NCBI GenBank assembly: GCA_023434855.1 | Contig: JAEYSJ010000399.1 | Location: 7,154-71,153 of the forward strand | Direction: 5' to 3' | Length of the DNA: 64,000 bases | Source of the DNA: Bacillota bacterium | GTDB taxonomy: Bacteria > Bacillota_C > Negativicutes > JAEYSJ01 | Shown: positions 8,634-19,488 of the stretch, piece after piece | Numbering within the stretch: position 1 is the stretch's first letter | How the letters are laid out: each line of letters starts with the position of its first letter | Translations under genes and position numbers: made by a program | The notes under the pieces: model-generated | What the model was told of the DNA's origin: nothing | Database searches by the model: none | What the model saw: only the letters and a program-made list of their open reading frames with translations

Positions 8634-9779
8634 TCAAAGCACTCCAAAAACATCCTTTACTTTCTTGAAAAATGTTTTCTGTTCAGGGTTAACATTTTCC
8701 CCGCCGACTTTGGCAAATTCCTTTAAAAGCTCACGTTGCTTATCATTGAGTTTTTGGGGTGTAACCACTTTTACTTTAACGTGCTGGTCACCGCGGCCAT
8801 GTCCCCGCAGAAAAGGAACGCCTTTATCTTTAATCCTGAAAATAGTCCCGGATTGTGTACCTTCAGGGATTTTAAGCTTGACTTTACCATCCAGAGTAGG
8901 CACTTCAATTTCATCCCCAAGGGAAGCCTGGACAAAACTAATGGGCACCTCGCAAATAACATCGTTACCTTCCCGTACAAACAGTTTATGCGGTTTTACA
9001 AAGATATAAACATATAAATCGCCTGCCGGACCGCCACGCATACCAGCTTCACCTTCATGGGCCACACGTAAACGCGATCCATTATCAACGCCAGCCGGAA
9101 TTTTGATTTTTATTGTGCGTTTATTGCGAACTTTACCGCTTCCATGACAATCCTTACATGGTGTCTGGACAATTTTCCCTTCGCCCCGGCACCGGTCACA
9201 TGGCTTTACATTAACCATACGGCCAAAAGGGGTATTCTGCACAACCTGGACCTGGCCTGTTCCCTTACACTGAGGACAAGTCTCCGGATGTGTTCCCGGA
9301 GCAGCTCCTGAACCATGGCAAGTACCACATTCTTCAGTACGCGGTATCTGTACCTCTGTTTCTATCCCAAAGGCGGCTTGTTCGAAACTTATTTCCATAT
9401 CATACCGCAGATCAGAGCCTTTTTCGGGACCGCTGCGGCGTCCGCCGCCGAAGCCAAACCCTGACTGACCGCCAAAAAACATGTCAAATATGTCGCTAAA
9501 CCCGCCGGAACCGAAGCCGCCAAAACCACCTGGGCCACCACCCTGCGCTCCTTCAAAAGCGGCATGGCCGAATTGGTCATATTGCGAACGGCGTTCAGGG
9601 CTTGATAATATTTCATAAGCCTCATTGATTTCTTTAAATTTCGCCTCTGCCTCTTCAGGGTTATCGCGATTAACGTCAGGATGGTACTTGCGGGCCAATT
9701 TGCGAAACGCCTTTTTTATTTCATCTTCAGACGCTGTTTTGGCCACACCCAGCACTTCATAATAATCTCTTTTACTCAC
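8634..9779 (-). CDS. dnaJ: Chaperone DnaJ (Hsp40)
   Basis: The 381-residue protein delivers clients to DnaK and stimulates its ATPase. The J domain at residues 1-70 has the HPD triad (KYHPDVN). A Gly/Phe-rich linker follows, then four zinc-binding repeats [24 protein letters not shown] and CKDCHGSG, and the C-terminal substrate domains. The start is GTG at 9779 giving [12 protein letters not shown]; the longer frame reads into the repeat upstream. A 238-base palindromic repeat separates it from dnaK. Confidence 0.97.
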   Translation of the reverse strand: MSKRDYYEVLGVAKTASEDEIKKAFRKLARKYHPDVNRDNPEEAEAKFKEINEAYEILSSPERRSQYDQFGHAAFEGAQGGGPGGFGGFGSGGFSDIFDMFFGGQSGFGFGGGRRSGPEKGSDLRYDMEISFEQAAFGIETEVQIPRTEECGTCHGSGAAPGTHPETCPQCKGTGQVQVVQNTPFGRMVNVKPCDRCRGEGKIVQTPCKDCHGSGKVRNKRTIKIKIPAGVDNGSRLRVAHEGEAGMRGGPAGDLYVYIFVKPHKLFVREGNDVICEVPISFVQASLGDEIEVPTLDGKVKLKIPEGTQSGTIFRIKDKGVPFLRGHGRGDQHVKVKVVTPQKLNDKQRELLKEFAKVGGENVNPEQKTFFKKVKDVFGVL

Positions 9780-9855
9780 CTTACACCATCCTATAATTTT
9801 ATCAACCGCTGTTAACCTCAACATGCACATTGAAATTAACAGCGGTCCCTGGTAT

Positions 9856-10093
9856 AGACTGTTCAAAAAGCGCATCTGCGTCGTTGGTGCCCCGGTTACT
9901 TGCACGTTCTGTCGAACAAGTTTCTTTCTAGTTAGCAGTCAAACCAACCGAAACACCATGATATCCAGGTTGGTTGCACGGGCGTACAAACTAACGTACG
10001 TAGCGCTGCGCAAACCCCGCACGAACTCTCAAATGGAACGAACTCAATCAGAACGTCGCAGCCGCCTAGCATCTGCATTTTTTTGAACAGTCT
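9856..10093. repeat. Large palindromic repeat, family A copy 3 (dnaK-dnaJ gap)
   Basis: AGACTGTTCAAAAAGCGC and its imperfect reverse complement at the right end (TTTTTTTGAACAGTCT) bound a 238-base element. The inner ends carry CATCTGCG and AGCATCTGC. The interior shares GCGTACAAA...GTACGT and GCACGTTCTG-like blocks with the copy at 4896. There is no companion small hairpin. It lies within the dnaK-dnaJ transcript. Confidence 0.8.
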
Positions 10094-10114
10094 GTGATAA
10101 TTAACTATGTTCTT

Positions 10115-11968
10115 TTATTTCTTCTCGTCGTCTACCACTTTATATTCAGCATCAACAACTTTTTCGTCTTTAGGTTCACCACTATGTTCCCCTGCTTCAG
10201 GATTAAAGCCTTGAGCGCCTGGTTGACCTTCAGCATTTGCCTGGCTATACATTGCCGATGTTAATTCATATAAAGGTTTAGTCAGTTCTTCGGTATCGGC
10301 TTTGATTTTCTCAATATCACTGCCTTTAAGTGTTTCTTTCAGCTTATCAGCGGCTTGTTGGACCTTTTCCACTAATGCTTTATCAGCCTTGTCGCCAACT
10401 TCTTTAACGGTTTTTTCAGCCTGATACACAAGGGAATCAGCATTGTTACGGGTTTCCACTTCTTCCTTGCGTTTTTTGTCTTCACTTGCATGAGCCTCGG
10501 CTTCTTTAACCATACGCTCAATATCATCTTTGTTCATCCCGCCGGATGAGGTAATCGTAATTTTCTGTTCTTTACCAGTACCAAGATCTTTGGCAGATAC
10601 ATGCACAATACCGTTGGCATCAATATCAAAAGTAACTTCAATACGGGGAACACCGCGTGGAGCAGGAGGGATATCGGACAATTCAAAACGGCCCAGTGTC
10701 TTATTATATGCCGCCATTTCCCGTTCGCCCTGCAGCACATGAATATCAACTGATGGCTGATTGTCGGCAGCTGTTGAGAATGTTTGGCTCTTTTTAGTGG
10801 GAATGGTAGTATTGCGCTCAATAATCTTAGTGCATACGCCGCCTAAAGTTTCAATTCCCAAAGACAGCGGAGTAACGTCAAGCAATAAGACATCTTTAAC
10901 TTCACCGACCAGTACTCCGGCTTGAATAGCAGCGCCAACAGCCACACATTCATCCGGGTTAACACCGCGATGCGGTTCTTTGCCCAGAAACTTCTTAATA
11001 GCTTCCTGCACAGCCGGAATACGGGTTGAACCACCCACAAGGATGACCTTCTCGATATCTTTGGGCTGCAAGCCGGCATCACTCATTGCCTGGCGGGTTG
11101 GCCCCATGGTGGCTTCAACGAGATCAGCCGTCAGTTCATCAAACTTTGCCCTTGTCAGATTAATATCCATATGTTTCGGACCGGTTTGGTCAGCAGTAAT
11201 AAACGGCAGGTTTACATTGGTTGTAAGTACACCCGACAACTCAATTTTAGCTTTTTCAGCTGCTTCCCGCAAACGTTGAGCCGCCATGCGGTCAGCTGAC
11301 AAATCAATGCCATGCTCTTTTTTAAACTCGGCAATCAGCCAATTCATGATACGCTCGTCAAAATCATCGCCGCCTAGGCGGTTATTACCATTGGTGGCCT
11401 TTACTTCAAAGACGCCATCACCAAGTTCCAGGATAGAAACGTCAAATGTTCCGCCGCCAAGGTCAAATACCAGAATAGTATGGTCTTCACCTTTATCAAG
11501 GCCGTAGGCTAATGCTGCCGCCGTTGGTTCATTAATAATCCGTAGAACTTCCATACCGGCAATTGTACCGGCATCTTTCGTGGCCTGCCGTTGGCTGTCG
11601 CTAAAATACGCAGGCACTGTGATGACAGCCTGGGTAATTTTTTCTCCCAGATAAGCTTCTGCATCAGTTTTCAGCTTTTGCAGAATCATGGCGGAAATTT
11701 CCTGTGGGCTGTAGTCTTTATCATCAATACGCACTTTATATGTGGTACCCATATGCCGTTTAATAGAACTTATAGTACGGTCAGGATTTGATACTGCCTG
11801 GCGCTTTGCCAACTGGCCGACCAAACGCTCACCGGTTTTCGAAAATCCCACTACTGAAGGGGTTAATCTGCTGCCTTCAGCATTAGCAATAACAACAGGC
11901 TCGCCACCCTCCATAACAGCTACTACAGAGTTGGTAGTACCGAGATCTATACCAATTACTTTTGCCAT
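10115..11968 (-). CDS. dnaK: Chaperone DnaK (Hsp70)
   Basis: The 617-residue Hsp70 is the ATP-dependent core of the folding machine, with DnaJ and GrpE. Signatures are [14 protein letters not shown] at the start, [34 protein letters not shown] and [15 protein letters not shown] substrate-binding beta domain and helical lid follow. The tail is Gly/Ala/Glu-rich and ends [17 protein letters not shown] precedes the ATG. It lies 31 bases after grpE. Confidence 0.98.
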   Translation of the reverse strand: MAKVIGIDLGTTNSVVAVMEGGEPVVIANAEGSRLTPSVVGFSKTGERLVGQLAKRQAVSNPDRTISSIKRHMGTTYKVRIDDKDYSPQEISAMILQKLKTDAEAYLGEKITQAVITVPAYFSDSQRQATKDAGTIAGMEVLRIINEPTAAALAYGLDKGEDHTILVFDLGGGTFDVSILELGDGVFEVKATNGNNRLGGDDFDERIMNWLIAEFKKEHGIDLSADRMAAQRLREAAEKAKIELSGVLTTNVNLPFITADQTGPKHMDINLTRAKFDELTADLVEATMGPTRQAMSDAGLQPKDIEKVILVGGSTRIPAVQEAIKKFLGKEPHRGVNPDECVAVGAAIQAGVLVGEVKDVLLLDVTPLSLGIETLGGVCTKIIERNTTIPTKKSQTFSTAADNQPSVDIHVLQGEREMAAYNKTLGRFELSDIPPAPRGVPRIEVTFDIDANGIVHVSAKDLGTGKEQKITITSSGGMNKDDIERMVKEAEAHASEDKKRKEEVETRNNADSLVYQAEKTVKEVGDKADKALVEKVQQAADKLKETLKGSDIEKIKADTEELTKPLYELTSAMYSQANAEGQPGAQGFNPEAGEHSGEPKDEKVVDAEYKVVDDEKK

Positions 11969-11999
11969 CTTCTAACTCCTCCTTAATTATGAATAATCC

Positions 12000-12590
12000 T
12001 TAACAATTACTTACAACCTTTACCATACTTGGGCGAATAACCTTACCCTGTACCTTATAGCCTTTTTGCAATTCCTGAACAATCATCCCGTCAGGCCGAT
12101 CAGCATCTTCGATCCGCATTACAGCCTCATGCTGTTGCGGGTCAAACTGGGTACCTTCCGCGATAATTGGTGTAAGACCTACTTTTTCCAACAAACAGAT
12201 AAACTGTTTGTAAATCATCTCCACTCCGGCTAACAAAGCAGCTGCATCCTGGGTAGCGGCACTGTTCAATGCGCGTTCAAAATTATCCAATACCGGCAAA
12301 ATCTCCAATATAATACCCTGTGACACAATGCTGGACAGTTCTTCTTTTTCTTGACGCGTACGCCGCCGGAAATTTTCAAAATCGGCCTGCAGTCGTTTAT
12401 AACGATCACATTGTTCCTCTAACAGTTGGTTTTTTTCCTCTATCGCCGCCATAATGGCGTTTACATCTTCATATGGAAAACAAACCTCAGGATTGTCACC
12501 GGCAGCCTCTTCCGGATTTTCAGTATTGCAATTATCTGCCTTATTCGCTTTTTGTGCAGCCTGATCCAATCGGTCCTTTTTCTCCGACAT
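12000..12590 (-). CDS. grpE: Nucleotide exchange factor GrpE
   Basis: The 196-residue protein releases ADP from DnaK. A charged, disordered N-terminus is followed by a long coiled coil (about residues 48-100, RYKRLQADFENFRRRTRQEK) and the beta domain ending GYKVQGKVIRPSMVKV, which is the family signature. It starts at ATG 12590 with a GAGGTG site. It sits between the group III chaperonin and dnaK. Confidence 0.97.
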   Translation of the reverse strand: MSEKKDRLDQAAQKANKADNCNTENPEEAAGDNPEVCFPYEDVNAIMAAIEEKNQLLEEQCDRYKRLQADFENFRRRTRQEKEELSSIVSQGIILEILPVLDNFERALNSAATQDAAALLAGVEMIYKQFICLLEKVGLTPIIAEGTQFDPQQHEAVMRIEDADRPDGMIVQELQKGYKVQGKVIRPSMVKVVSNC

Positions 12591-12620
12591 TTATTTTCAC
12601 CTCACAATACAAAATTTATC

Positions 12621-14207
12621 TTAAAAATCAGGCAATCCAGCCTCGGTGTTACCGTCCGGTTTAGCGGAATTAGTGCTGTCTTCTTTCTTCTTAATAATTG
12701 TGTCAATTCGCAATATCGCCACCGCCACTTCACCAGCAGCTTTGATGGCATGTAGTTTTACCGGTACAGGATCAAGTACACCTCGTGCTATCATGTCAGC
12801 AACTTCGCCTGTATCGCAGTCAATTCCTAAAGAATCTTGACTTTTGGCGGCCTGTGCTGCAATTGCTTCCTCAACCTTTTCCAGAGGATTATATCCGGCA
12901 TTTTCAACAATCTGGGACAGTGGCCGTTTTAGAGCACTGGAAACGCAATCAACGCCATAAGCGGCCATTCCCTTTATACTTTCCCGCGATTTATCAACCT
13001 GGCGGGCAATTGCAATTTCAATTGAACCGCCCCCTGGTACATAACCGCCCTTGACAGCTGCCTGCACACTGGATGCTGCATCTTTGGCAATACGTTCCCT
13101 CTCGCCCACAACTTCCTCAGTTGCCGCACCTACCAGGATTGTAGCCATTGGTTTGCCTTTGCCACCAAGAATGCGGATTTGTTCCAATTTCTCGTCCTCA
13201 TAAACTCTTTCGGCAAAACCAAGATATTTTTCAATATCAGCAACATCCTTTTTCAGACCTGTACGTTTAATCATCCGGGCACCGGTATGTTCCGCAGCCC
13301 GGCGCAAATCCTTTGCGGCGACCCGCTGGATAACGATTACACCCGCATCGGTAAGAATTTCCTCCGCGACAGCATGTACGCCCCGGTCAACCAACACTGT
13401 TTTAACCCCAAGTTCGACAATTTTATGTACATTGCTTTTAAATTCATCCTGCAGTTCTATATAGCGTTTAAACCCTATCTCAGTGCTTAACGCCTCATCC
13501 TCAATTTCCTCTGGTTCAAGTGCATCATCAATTAGCAGCAACTTGACCTCTGCTATTTCCTGCGGCATTTCCTGGCTCATACGTTCCTTGTCGACAATAA
13601 CTCCCATGAATACTTCGTTTTCCGCGCCCTCTTCCGCAGTTATTATTTCAGATAATTTAAAATTATTTTCACATAACTTTTCGGTTCCAATTAAACGGGT
13701 TGCTTCAACTACCAGATCGGCAATGTCTTCATACTCTCGTCCGGCGATCATCGCGATATTGCGCAATACAGGATCGTTAAGGTCGTTCACTTGCCGGCCA
13801 CGGTTTTTTACTTCATTTATGGCGCATTGAATACCATGTTTAATGCCTTCAATAACACGGGCAATAGGTACACCGCGCAACACCTGATTTACTCCTTCAG
13901 CGACCAGGCCGCCCGCCATAATAGTAGCCGTAGTGGTTCCGTCACCTACCTCGGCTTGTTGGGCTTTGGCAATATTAATAAGCATTTTGGCGGCTGGATG
14001 GTTAACATCCATCTTATCTAAAATGGTAACTCCATCGTTAGTAATAATAACCTCGCCAAAACGGTCAACAAGCATAGTATCAAGGCCTTTAGGGCCAATG
14101 GTACCTTCCACTGCAGCGGTGATAGCTCTAACCGCGTTGGCATTGGTCAGTAAGGCCGCTAACCGCTCATCAACTTCAGAGCCGCTACCGGCTTGCTTTA
14201 AATTCAT
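12621..14207 (-). CDS. Group III (archaeal/thermosome-like) chaperonin in the dnaK operon
   Basis: The 528-residue protein is a TCP-1/thermosome-type chaperonin, not GroEL. The ATP-binding blocks are GTIGPKGLDTMLVD (residues about 35-48), NDGVTILDKM (57-66) and GDGTTT (88-93); GYVPGGGSIEIAIA lies near residue 390. The C-terminal DTGEVADMIARGVLDP block matches thermosomes. It lacks a GGM tail and ends in a polar stretch. Bacterial group III chaperonins, first characterised in Carboxydothermus hydrogenoformans, are known to sit in hsp70 operons between hrcA and grpE, as here. They probably form GroES-independent double rings. HrcA/CIRCE control is likely. Confidence 0.93.
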   Translation of the reverse strand: MNLKQAGSGSEVDERLAALLTNANAVRAITAAVEGTIGPKGLDTMLVDRFGEVIITNDGVTILDKMDVNHPAAKMLINIAKAQQAEVGDGTTTATIMAGGLVAEGVNQVLRGVPIARVIEGIKHGIQCAINEVKNRGRQVNDLNDPVLRNIAMIAGREYEDIADLVVEATRLIGTEKLCENNFKLSEIITAEEGAENEVFMGVIVDKERMSQEMPQEIAEVKLLLIDDALEPEEIEDEALSTEIGFKRYIELQDEFKSNVHKIVELGVKTVLVDRGVHAVAEEILTDAGVIVIQRVAAKDLRRAAEHTGARMIKRTGLKKDVADIEKYLGFAERVYEDEKLEQIRILGGKGKPMATILVGAATEEVVGERERIAKDAASSVQAAVKGGYVPGGGSIEIAIARQVDKSRESIKGMAAYGVDCVSSALKRPLSQIVENAGYNPLEKVEEAIAAQAAKSQDSLGIDCDTGEVADMIARGVLDPVPVKLHAIKAAGEVAVAILRIDTIIKKKEDSTNSAKPDGNTEAGLPDF

Positions 14208-14226
14208 AGTTCGGTCCCCCTAATAG

Positions 14227-14379
14227 AGTGTGTTTCCAAAAACACACTTTCCTTAATATTCTTTTAAACTGTTACAAAATACCCCGATGTTAAATACCTG
14301 TGAAGCCGCACAGTAAGGGTATATCAGATTTCTACGCTGAAAAGGCTCAACGACAAAGAAGGGTATTTTGTAACAGCCT
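14227..14379. repeat. Composite palindromic repeat, family B copy 1 (hrcA-chaperonin gap)
   Basis: A small hairpin (AGTGTGTTT with AAACACACT, 14227-14248) is followed by a larger palindrome bounded by ACTGTTACAAAATACCC and GGGTATTTTGTAACAG (14268-14379). The reverse complement of this element recurs at 23352-23501. It fills most of the gap before the chaperonin gene and would be in its mRNA leader. Confidence 0.85.
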
Positions 14380-14438
14380 CTAATACGCATATATACTTTT
14401 ATTAATAATATTGCCTGCCATTAAAAGGCAAATACAGC

Positions 14439-15467
14439 TTATATCTTATATTTTTTTAGCATTTCTCCCAGATGACGGTGCATAAACTCTAAGACTGTCA
14501 TTATTTTCCCGTATTCCATCCTGGTAGGACCCAAAACAGCTACTGTGCCTACCACCTGACCGTCAATACGGTATGTGGCCTGGACCATACTACACTCATG
14601 AATGCCACTGTATTTATTTTCCCGTCCGATAGTAACAACCACACCATCGCTGTCTTGTATATTTAATATATCGCATAATAATTGCTGCTCTTCCAGCATG
14701 GAAAGCAAGCCTTTTACCTTCTCCACATCACGAAATTCCGGCTGGTTTAACAGCTGAGTCGTCCCGCCTAAATACACCTTGTCATGCTTATCAGCTGTTA
14801 ACGCCTGTTTAATAATTTCCATGGCTGTTTGAAACATTTTTGCATCAGGCAACACTTCATGCTTTATTTCACCCAAAATGGGTGTTTTAATCTTGTCAAA
14901 AGATAAACCGGCCAAACGATTATTAATTCCTTCAGAAATTTGTTGCAAGTCCCGGAAAGATATACCTTCCGGAATATTTATGACCTTATTTTCTACGAAG
15001 CCGGTATCGGTTACAACAATCAAAATCGCACGGTGCTCATCGAGGGGCAGGAATTGCAAATATCTAAAAACACAATGAGAAAGCTGTGGTGCCAAAACAA
15101 GCGAAATATTTTGAGTCATTGTTGATAGGATTTTAACTGTTTCCTGAAATACTTCCTCGATGCGCTGCACTTTTGCATGATACCAATTGTTAATCAGTGT
15201 TATTTCCTGCTCAGACATTTGCTGAGGAGACATTAAACAATCTACGTAAAACCTGTAGCCTTTGGCCGAAGGAACCCGTCCCGACGAAGTATGCGGCTGC
15301 TCTATATAACCCATTAACTCCAAGTCGGCCATTTCATTACGAATTGTAGCCGGGCTAATACCTAAATCATATTTACGAGCAAGAGTACGTGAACCAACAG
15401 GTTCAGCGGTGGAAATATAATCATTGATAATTGCTTGAAGAATCTTACATTTTCTCTCATCTATCAT
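14439..15467 (-). CDS. hrcA: Heat-inducible transcription repressor HrcA
   Basis: The 342-residue repressor binds CIRCE operators and is kept active by chaperonin in Bacillus. An N-terminal winged helix (MIDERKCKILQAIINDYI, then AEPVGSRTLARKYDLGIS) precedes the GAF-like dimerisation region. ATG at 15467 is chosen: the longer frame to 15563 crosses the promoter and the CIRCE element. Autoregulation by the CIRCE at 15497-15523 is expected. Because the cellular chaperonin here is group III, what activates HrcA is an open question. Confidence 0.97.
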   Translation of the reverse strand: MIDERKCKILQAIINDYISTAEPVGSRTLARKYDLGISPATIRNEMADLELMGYIEQPHTSSGRVPSAKGYRFYVDCLMSPQQMSEQEITLINNWYHAKVQRIEEVFQETVKILSTMTQNISLVLAPQLSHCVFRYLQFLPLDEHRAILIVVTDTGFVENKVINIPEGISFRDLQQISEGINNRLAGLSFDKIKTPILGEIKHEVLPDAKMFQTAMEIIKQALTADKHDKVYLGGTTQLLNQPEFRDVEKVKGLLSMLEEQQLLCDILNIQDSDGVVVTIGRENKYSGIHECSMVQATYRIDGQVVGTVAVLGPTRMEYGKIMTVLEFMHRHLGEMLKKYKI

Positions 15468-15496
15468 TGCTTCCACCACCCAGTTCTTAGTTGTTG

Positions 15497-15523
15497 TTAG
15501 CACTCTACTCGATAGAGTGCTAA
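15497..15523 (-). promoter_or_regulatory. CIRCE operator
   Basis: TTAGCACTC, nine bases, GAGTGCTAA is a perfect match to the CIRCE consensus. It lies at about +5 relative to the predicted start of transcription and 30 bases upstream of the hrcA ATG. Confidence 0.97.
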
Positions 15524-15534
15524 CATCTAATAAA

Positions 15535-15563
15535 AAAATACCACTCATTTGCTTGAATGTCAA
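15535..15563 (-). promoter_or_regulatory. Sigma-A promoter of the hrcA-dnaK operon
   Basis: TTGACA (15563-15558), a 17-base spacer and TATTTT (15540-15535) place the start just before the CIRCE palindrome, so HrcA binding would block initiation. Confidence 0.8.
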
Positions 15564-15584
15564 GAGATTAGATATATTTTACGG

Positions 15585-16721
15585 CTAGTCCGGCAAAAAT
15601 GCCGTAAAAACTACGTTTCCAAATTTCATTCCCGCTGCAGTTAGGTGTATTCCGTCTGCATTTAGATTTATTAACTGCTGTTTAACCAGTTTATTTACAA
15701 CATTGCCATAAGAATCTAAGAAATCTTGCCGAAAATAGGCAGCGAATTCACTGAATTTTAATCCCCTTGCTGTCCGCAGTGCCAAAAATGCAAATTCGGC
15801 CATACTAATGTCTCTATCAGACTTTTCCCGGAACACTGTTGCCGGTCTTCCGGCAGCAGAGAGTCGTATATACTCTTCAATATCGGCCGTATTGGCTAAC
15901 CTTTGGCCACCCACGAATGAATGAGCTGCCGCCCCTACACCAACATATGGCTGATAATGCCAGTATTTTAAATTGTGGCGACATTCCTTGCCCTTTTTGG
16001 CATAGTTTGATATTTCGTAGCGTACAAACTTGTGTTGCGGCAAAACCCGGTTAACATATTCGTACATGTCATCCTCTGTTTCTTCTTCTGGCAATTCCAA
16101 TACCCCATTATTCATAAGTCGGTCAAAAGGAGTGTCCTTCTCGACTTTCAGGCCGTATACGGAAATATGATTAACACAGAGCGCAGCCGCCTGAGTCAAA
16201 CTATCGCAGAAGTTTTCAACGCTTTGACCAGGCAGACCATACATTAAATCAATATTGATATTAGTAAAACCGGTGTTTTGAGCAGTTTCAACCGCCTGTA
16301 CAGCCTCAGCGGCAGAATGTATCCTTCCTATTGTCTGCAAAAGTCTATCGGAAAATGCTTGTACACCAAAACTGATTCTGTTTACCCCGCTTTTTTTTAA
16401 GATCAGCAGCTTTTCCTTATCCACAGTTCCCGGGTTGCTTTCAATACTTATCTCCGCATCCGAATCAATTTTTAAATTGCTTCGCAGACAATCTACTATT
16501 TTCACCAGAAATTCAATAGGCAAAATAGTAGGTGTACCACCGCCAATATAGATAGTATCAACCGCATTGGCAGATAAAACACCGCCTTGACCGGCAATTT
16601 CCCGGCACAAGGCGGTTGTATACTCATGAAATAAATAATCCTGATTAGTATATGAAGGGAAATCACAATACAAACATTTTTGCCTGCAAAAAGGGATGTG
16701 AACGTACACACCAAATTTCAT
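15585..16721 (-). CDS. hemW: Heme chaperone HemW (radical SAM)
   Basis: The 378-residue protein is related to oxygen-independent coproporphyrinogen oxidase (HemN), but HemW proteins act as heme chaperones. The cluster motif CRQKCLYC follows VYVHIPF, as in HemW. GGGTPTIL and the HHLKYWHYQPYVGVGAAAHS-like region are typical. ATG 16721 has a GGAGG site; the longer frame to 16748 does not. lepA-hemW-hrcA is the standard Firmicutes order. Confidence 0.93.
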   Translation of the reverse strand: MKFGVYVHIPFCRQKCLYCDFPSYTNQDYLFHEYTTALCREIAGQGGVLSANAVDTIYIGGGTPTILPIEFLVKIVDCLRSNLKIDSDAEISIESNPGTVDKEKLLILKKSGVNRISFGVQAFSDRLLQTIGRIHSAAEAVQAVETAQNTGFTNINIDLMYGLPGQSVENFCDSLTQAAALCVNHISVYGLKVEKDTPFDRLMNNGVLELPEEETEDDMYEYVNRVLPQHKFVRYEISNYAKKGKECRHNLKYWHYQPYVGVGAAAHSFVGGQRLANTADIEEYIRLSAAGRPATVFREKSDRDISMAEFAFLALRTARGLKFSEFAAYFRQDFLDSYGNVVNKLVKQQLINLNADGIHLTAAGMKFGNVVFTAFLPD

Positions 16722-16765
16722 AAAAATTGCCTCCGCTTTTGCTGTCATTGCCAGAAAGCAAAAAC

Positions 16766-18562
16766 TTAATCCATTTTTAATATTGCCATAAACGCTTCCT
16801 GTGGAATCTCTACACTTCCCACTTGTTTCATGCGTTTTTTGCCTTCTTTTTGTTTCTCCAGCAATTTACGTTTACGCGTAATATCCCCGCCATAACATTT
16901 AGCTAAAACATCCTTGCGCATAGCCCGCACTGTTTCACGGGCGATAACTTTATTGCCTATCGCCGCTTGAATGGGAATTTCAAACATTTGCCGTGGAATA
17001 ATTTCCTTCAGCTTTTCCGCTAGTTGCCGCCCCCGATAGGTAGCCCTGTCACGATGTACAATAACAGACAAGGCATCAACCGGGTCACCGTTCAATAGTA
17101 TATCAAGCTTCACTAAAGCAGATGTCTGATAACCAATAATCTCATAGTCCAGGGAAGCATAACCCCGGGTGGAAGACTTCAAACGGTCAAAATAGTCATA
17201 AATAATTTCGCTTAAAGGTAAATAATAGGTCAGCATAACCCTGGTAGTATCAAGATACTTCATATCCTTAAATTCGCCGCGCTTCTCCTGGGATAATTCC
17301 ATAACTGCCCCAACGAAATCGTTGGGCACGATTACAGTAGCTTTAACATATGGCTCATCAATATGGTCAATCTCCTGAGGAGTAGGCAAGTGGGACGGAT
17401 TATCAATATCTAAAATTTCACCGTCTGTTTTATATACTTTGTAAATAACACTGGGAGCTGTAGTAATAAGAGTAAGATGATACTCCCGTTCCAGTCGTTC
17501 CTGAATAACATCCATATGCAACAGCCCTAGAAAACCGCAACGAAAACCAAACCCTAACGCTATCGATGTTTCCGGTTCAAAAACTAAAGAAGCATCATTA
17601 AGCTGTAACTTTTCCAGCGCATCCCGTAAGTTGTCATAGTCTGCACTATCTACCGGGTACAGTCCGCAGTAAACCATTGGTGTGATTTTACGATAACCAG
17701 GCAATGGCTTGGCCACAGGTCTGTCCCCATCCGTAACTGTATCACCTACCCTGGTATCTATCACGTTTTTAATACTGGCGGCAATAAACCCTACCTGCCC
17801 CGGACCCAGTTCATTAACATTTGCCAGATACGGACGAAAGATTCCCACTTCAGTAACATCAAAATTTTTATCGGTAGCCATCATTTTTACATTCATACCG
17901 GGAGTAATAGTTCCATCCATAACCCGCACATAAGCAATAACTCCTTTATAAGAGTCAAAATGAGAATCAAAAATAAGCGCGCTAAGCGGCGCATCGGCTT
18001 TGCCTTTAGGCGGTGGAACTTTTTTTACTATTGCTTCCAGAACTTCTTCAATACCAAAACCGGTCTTGGCGCTAACCAGTACAGCATCTGAAGCATCCAA
18101 GCCAATTACTTCTTCTATTTCATGTTTAACTTTATCCGGGTCTGCACTGGGTAAGTCTATTTTATTAATAACCGGAATAATCTCCAAGTTATGCTCTAGC
18201 GCCAAATATACATTGGCCAGAGTTTGAGCTTCAATTCCCTGAGCGGCGTCGATAACCAGCAGTGCCCCCTCACAGGCTGCCAGACTGCGGGATACTTCAT
18301 AGGTAAAATCAACGTGACCAGGTGTGTCAATTAAATTAAGCATATATTTCTGGCCGTCTTTTGCTGTATATTCAAGCCGCACGGCCTGCGCTTTAATAGT
18401 AATGCCACGTTCGCGTTCAAGTTCCATTTGATCTAAAACCTGGTCTTCCATCTCACGGGCAGAGAGGGCGCCGGTATACTCTAGCAAGCGATCGGCAAGT
18501 GTAGACTTGCCATGGTCTATATGCGCGATAATTGAGAAATTGCGAATATTAGTTGTGTCCAT
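16766..18562 (-). CDS. lepA: Elongation factor 4 (LepA)
   Basis: The 598-residue translational GTPase back-translocates or remodels stalled ribosomes. G motifs are [23 protein letters not shown] and NKIDLP. The LepA-specific C-terminal domain is present ([20 protein letters not shown]). The protein has the usual family length. GGAGG precedes the ATG. hemW follows by 44 bases. Confidence 0.98.
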   Translation of the reverse strand: MDTTNIRNFSIIAHIDHGKSTLADRLLEYTGALSAREMEDQVLDQMELERERGITIKAQAVRLEYTAKDGQKYMLNLIDTPGHVDFTYEVSRSLAACEGALLVIDAAQGIEAQTLANVYLALEHNLEIIPVINKIDLPSADPDKVKHEIEEVIGLDASDAVLVSAKTGFGIEEVLEAIVKKVPPPKGKADAPLSALIFDSHFDSYKGVIAYVRVMDGTITPGMNVKMMATDKNFDVTEVGIFRPYLANVNELGPGQVGFIAASIKNVIDTRVGDTVTDGDRPVAKPLPGYRKITPMVYCGLYPVDSADYDNLRDALEKLQLNDASLVFEPETSIALGFGFRCGFLGLLHMDVIQERLEREYHLTLITTAPSVIYKVYKTDGEILDIDNPSHLPTPQEIDHIDEPYVKATVIVPNDFVGAVMELSQEKRGEFKDMKYLDTTRVMLTYYLPLSEIIYDYFDRLKSSTRGYASLDYEIIGYQTSALVKLDILLNGDPVDALSVIVHRDRATYRGRQLAEKLKEIIPRQMFEIPIQAAIGNKVIARETVRAMRKDVLAKCYGGDITRKRKLLEKQKEGKKRMKQVGSVEIPQEAFMAILKMD

Positions 18563-18712
18563 AGAGGCCTCCTCTCATTGGGCTGCAGATAATACTTATT
18601 CGATTATACCATCTGCCGCCCGACCCCTGCAACCCTTACCTTAGCTGTCCTTATTTCTCCTTCGGAAAATATAAGTTTCCCGCTTCAGCTATTCGGTAAC
18701 TTACGTTTTCGC

Positions 18713-19192
18713 TTACGGTTTACCGGAATCCGGGTTTTCTAATAAATGCCTAATCTTCCCATTAAAAGCATCTACTTTCTTATGAGCTATATTACAGTAT
18801 AACTCCAAGCTCTGTTTGGTTTTAAAAGCTTCATCCACAAATTGCTTATACCATATATTTAGCCAGTTAACTAACTTAGAAGAATCCAGATAAATATAGG
18901 TTGGAACAGCAATTTTTTGTCCGGCGGTTTCGATAAAGAGGTTGTTGCCTGCCCAATCAATTTTTGCTATTGGATATACAGCATTGAAACTATAGCCATA
19001 ACCTAGCAGATATGTTGAATATACACCGGTTTTTTCCCGTTTTAGGTTAAAGGCCTGTACGCAATTCTGTCGTTGAGTCAGACTATTAAGTTGTTTTTCA
19101 GTTGTTGTTACACCAAGCACTACTATTACAAGCAAAATTGCCAAACTACGAAAAATAGTTACCATTTCAGATGAGGTTAGCCGGATAAACAT
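18713..19192 (-). CDS. Membrane-anchored or secreted protein next to spoIIP, unknown
   Basis: The 159-residue protein has a hydrophobic N-terminal segment (residues about 12-29, IFRSLAILLVIVVLGV), then an extracytoplasmic-looking domain with several Tyr/Trp residues (YIYLDSSKLVNWLNIWY). Start 19192 is supported by AGAGGTGG five bases upstream; ATG at 19165 has none. I do not recognise the family. Lying between spoIIP and lepA, it could be sporulation-related, but nothing in the protein proves that. Confidence 0.6.
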   Translation of the reverse strand: MFIRLTSSEMVTIFRSLAILLVIVVLGVTTTEKQLNSLTQRQNCVQAFNLKREKTGVYSTYLLGYGYSFNAVYPIAKIDWAGNNLFIETAGQKIAVPTYIYLDSSKLVNWLNIWYKQFVDEAFKTKQSLELYCNIAHKKVDAFNGKIRHLLENPDSGKP

Positions 19193-19277
19193 TATACCAC
19201 CTCTACATTAACTTGCCAAAAAAATAACGGCTTATACATTGCCGTTTGTTATAAAAAAAACGCCCAGCGTCTTTGTC

Positions 19278-19433
19278 TAACCGCCAAGGACACCAAGCTC
19301 GCCAAGAAAAACATTGGATTTTAGTAATAAATGTTTAGATGTTTGGCCCTTTTAGGGAGTTATTTCCTCTGTCAGGAATAATTGAAAAATATAAAAAAAT
19401 CCCTTAGCGTTCTTGGCGTCCTTGGCGGTTAAC
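19278..19433. repeat. Intergenic repeat, family C copy 1
   Basis: The left end TAACCGCCAAGGACACCAAG and the right end CTTGGCGTCCTTGGCGGTTA are inverted repeats around a 115-base AT-rich centre. Related elements occur at 43518-43676 and 55042-55133. Confidence 0.8.
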
Positions 19434-19445
19434 CGTTTGTAAAAA

Positions 19446-19472
19446 AACTGCAGGCGTTAATACACCTGCAGT
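19446..19472 (-). terminator. Terminator after spoIIP
   Basis: ACTGCAGG and the matching CCTGCAGT form the stem. On the minus strand a run of seven T follows. Confidence 0.8.
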
Positions 19473-19488
19473 ACTGCAATCTCCGCTT

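Noticed and set aside
19278..19433. Possible CRISPR array because of repeated CCGCCAAGG-like units
   Set aside because: The units are short, form inverted ends and have no regular spacers.
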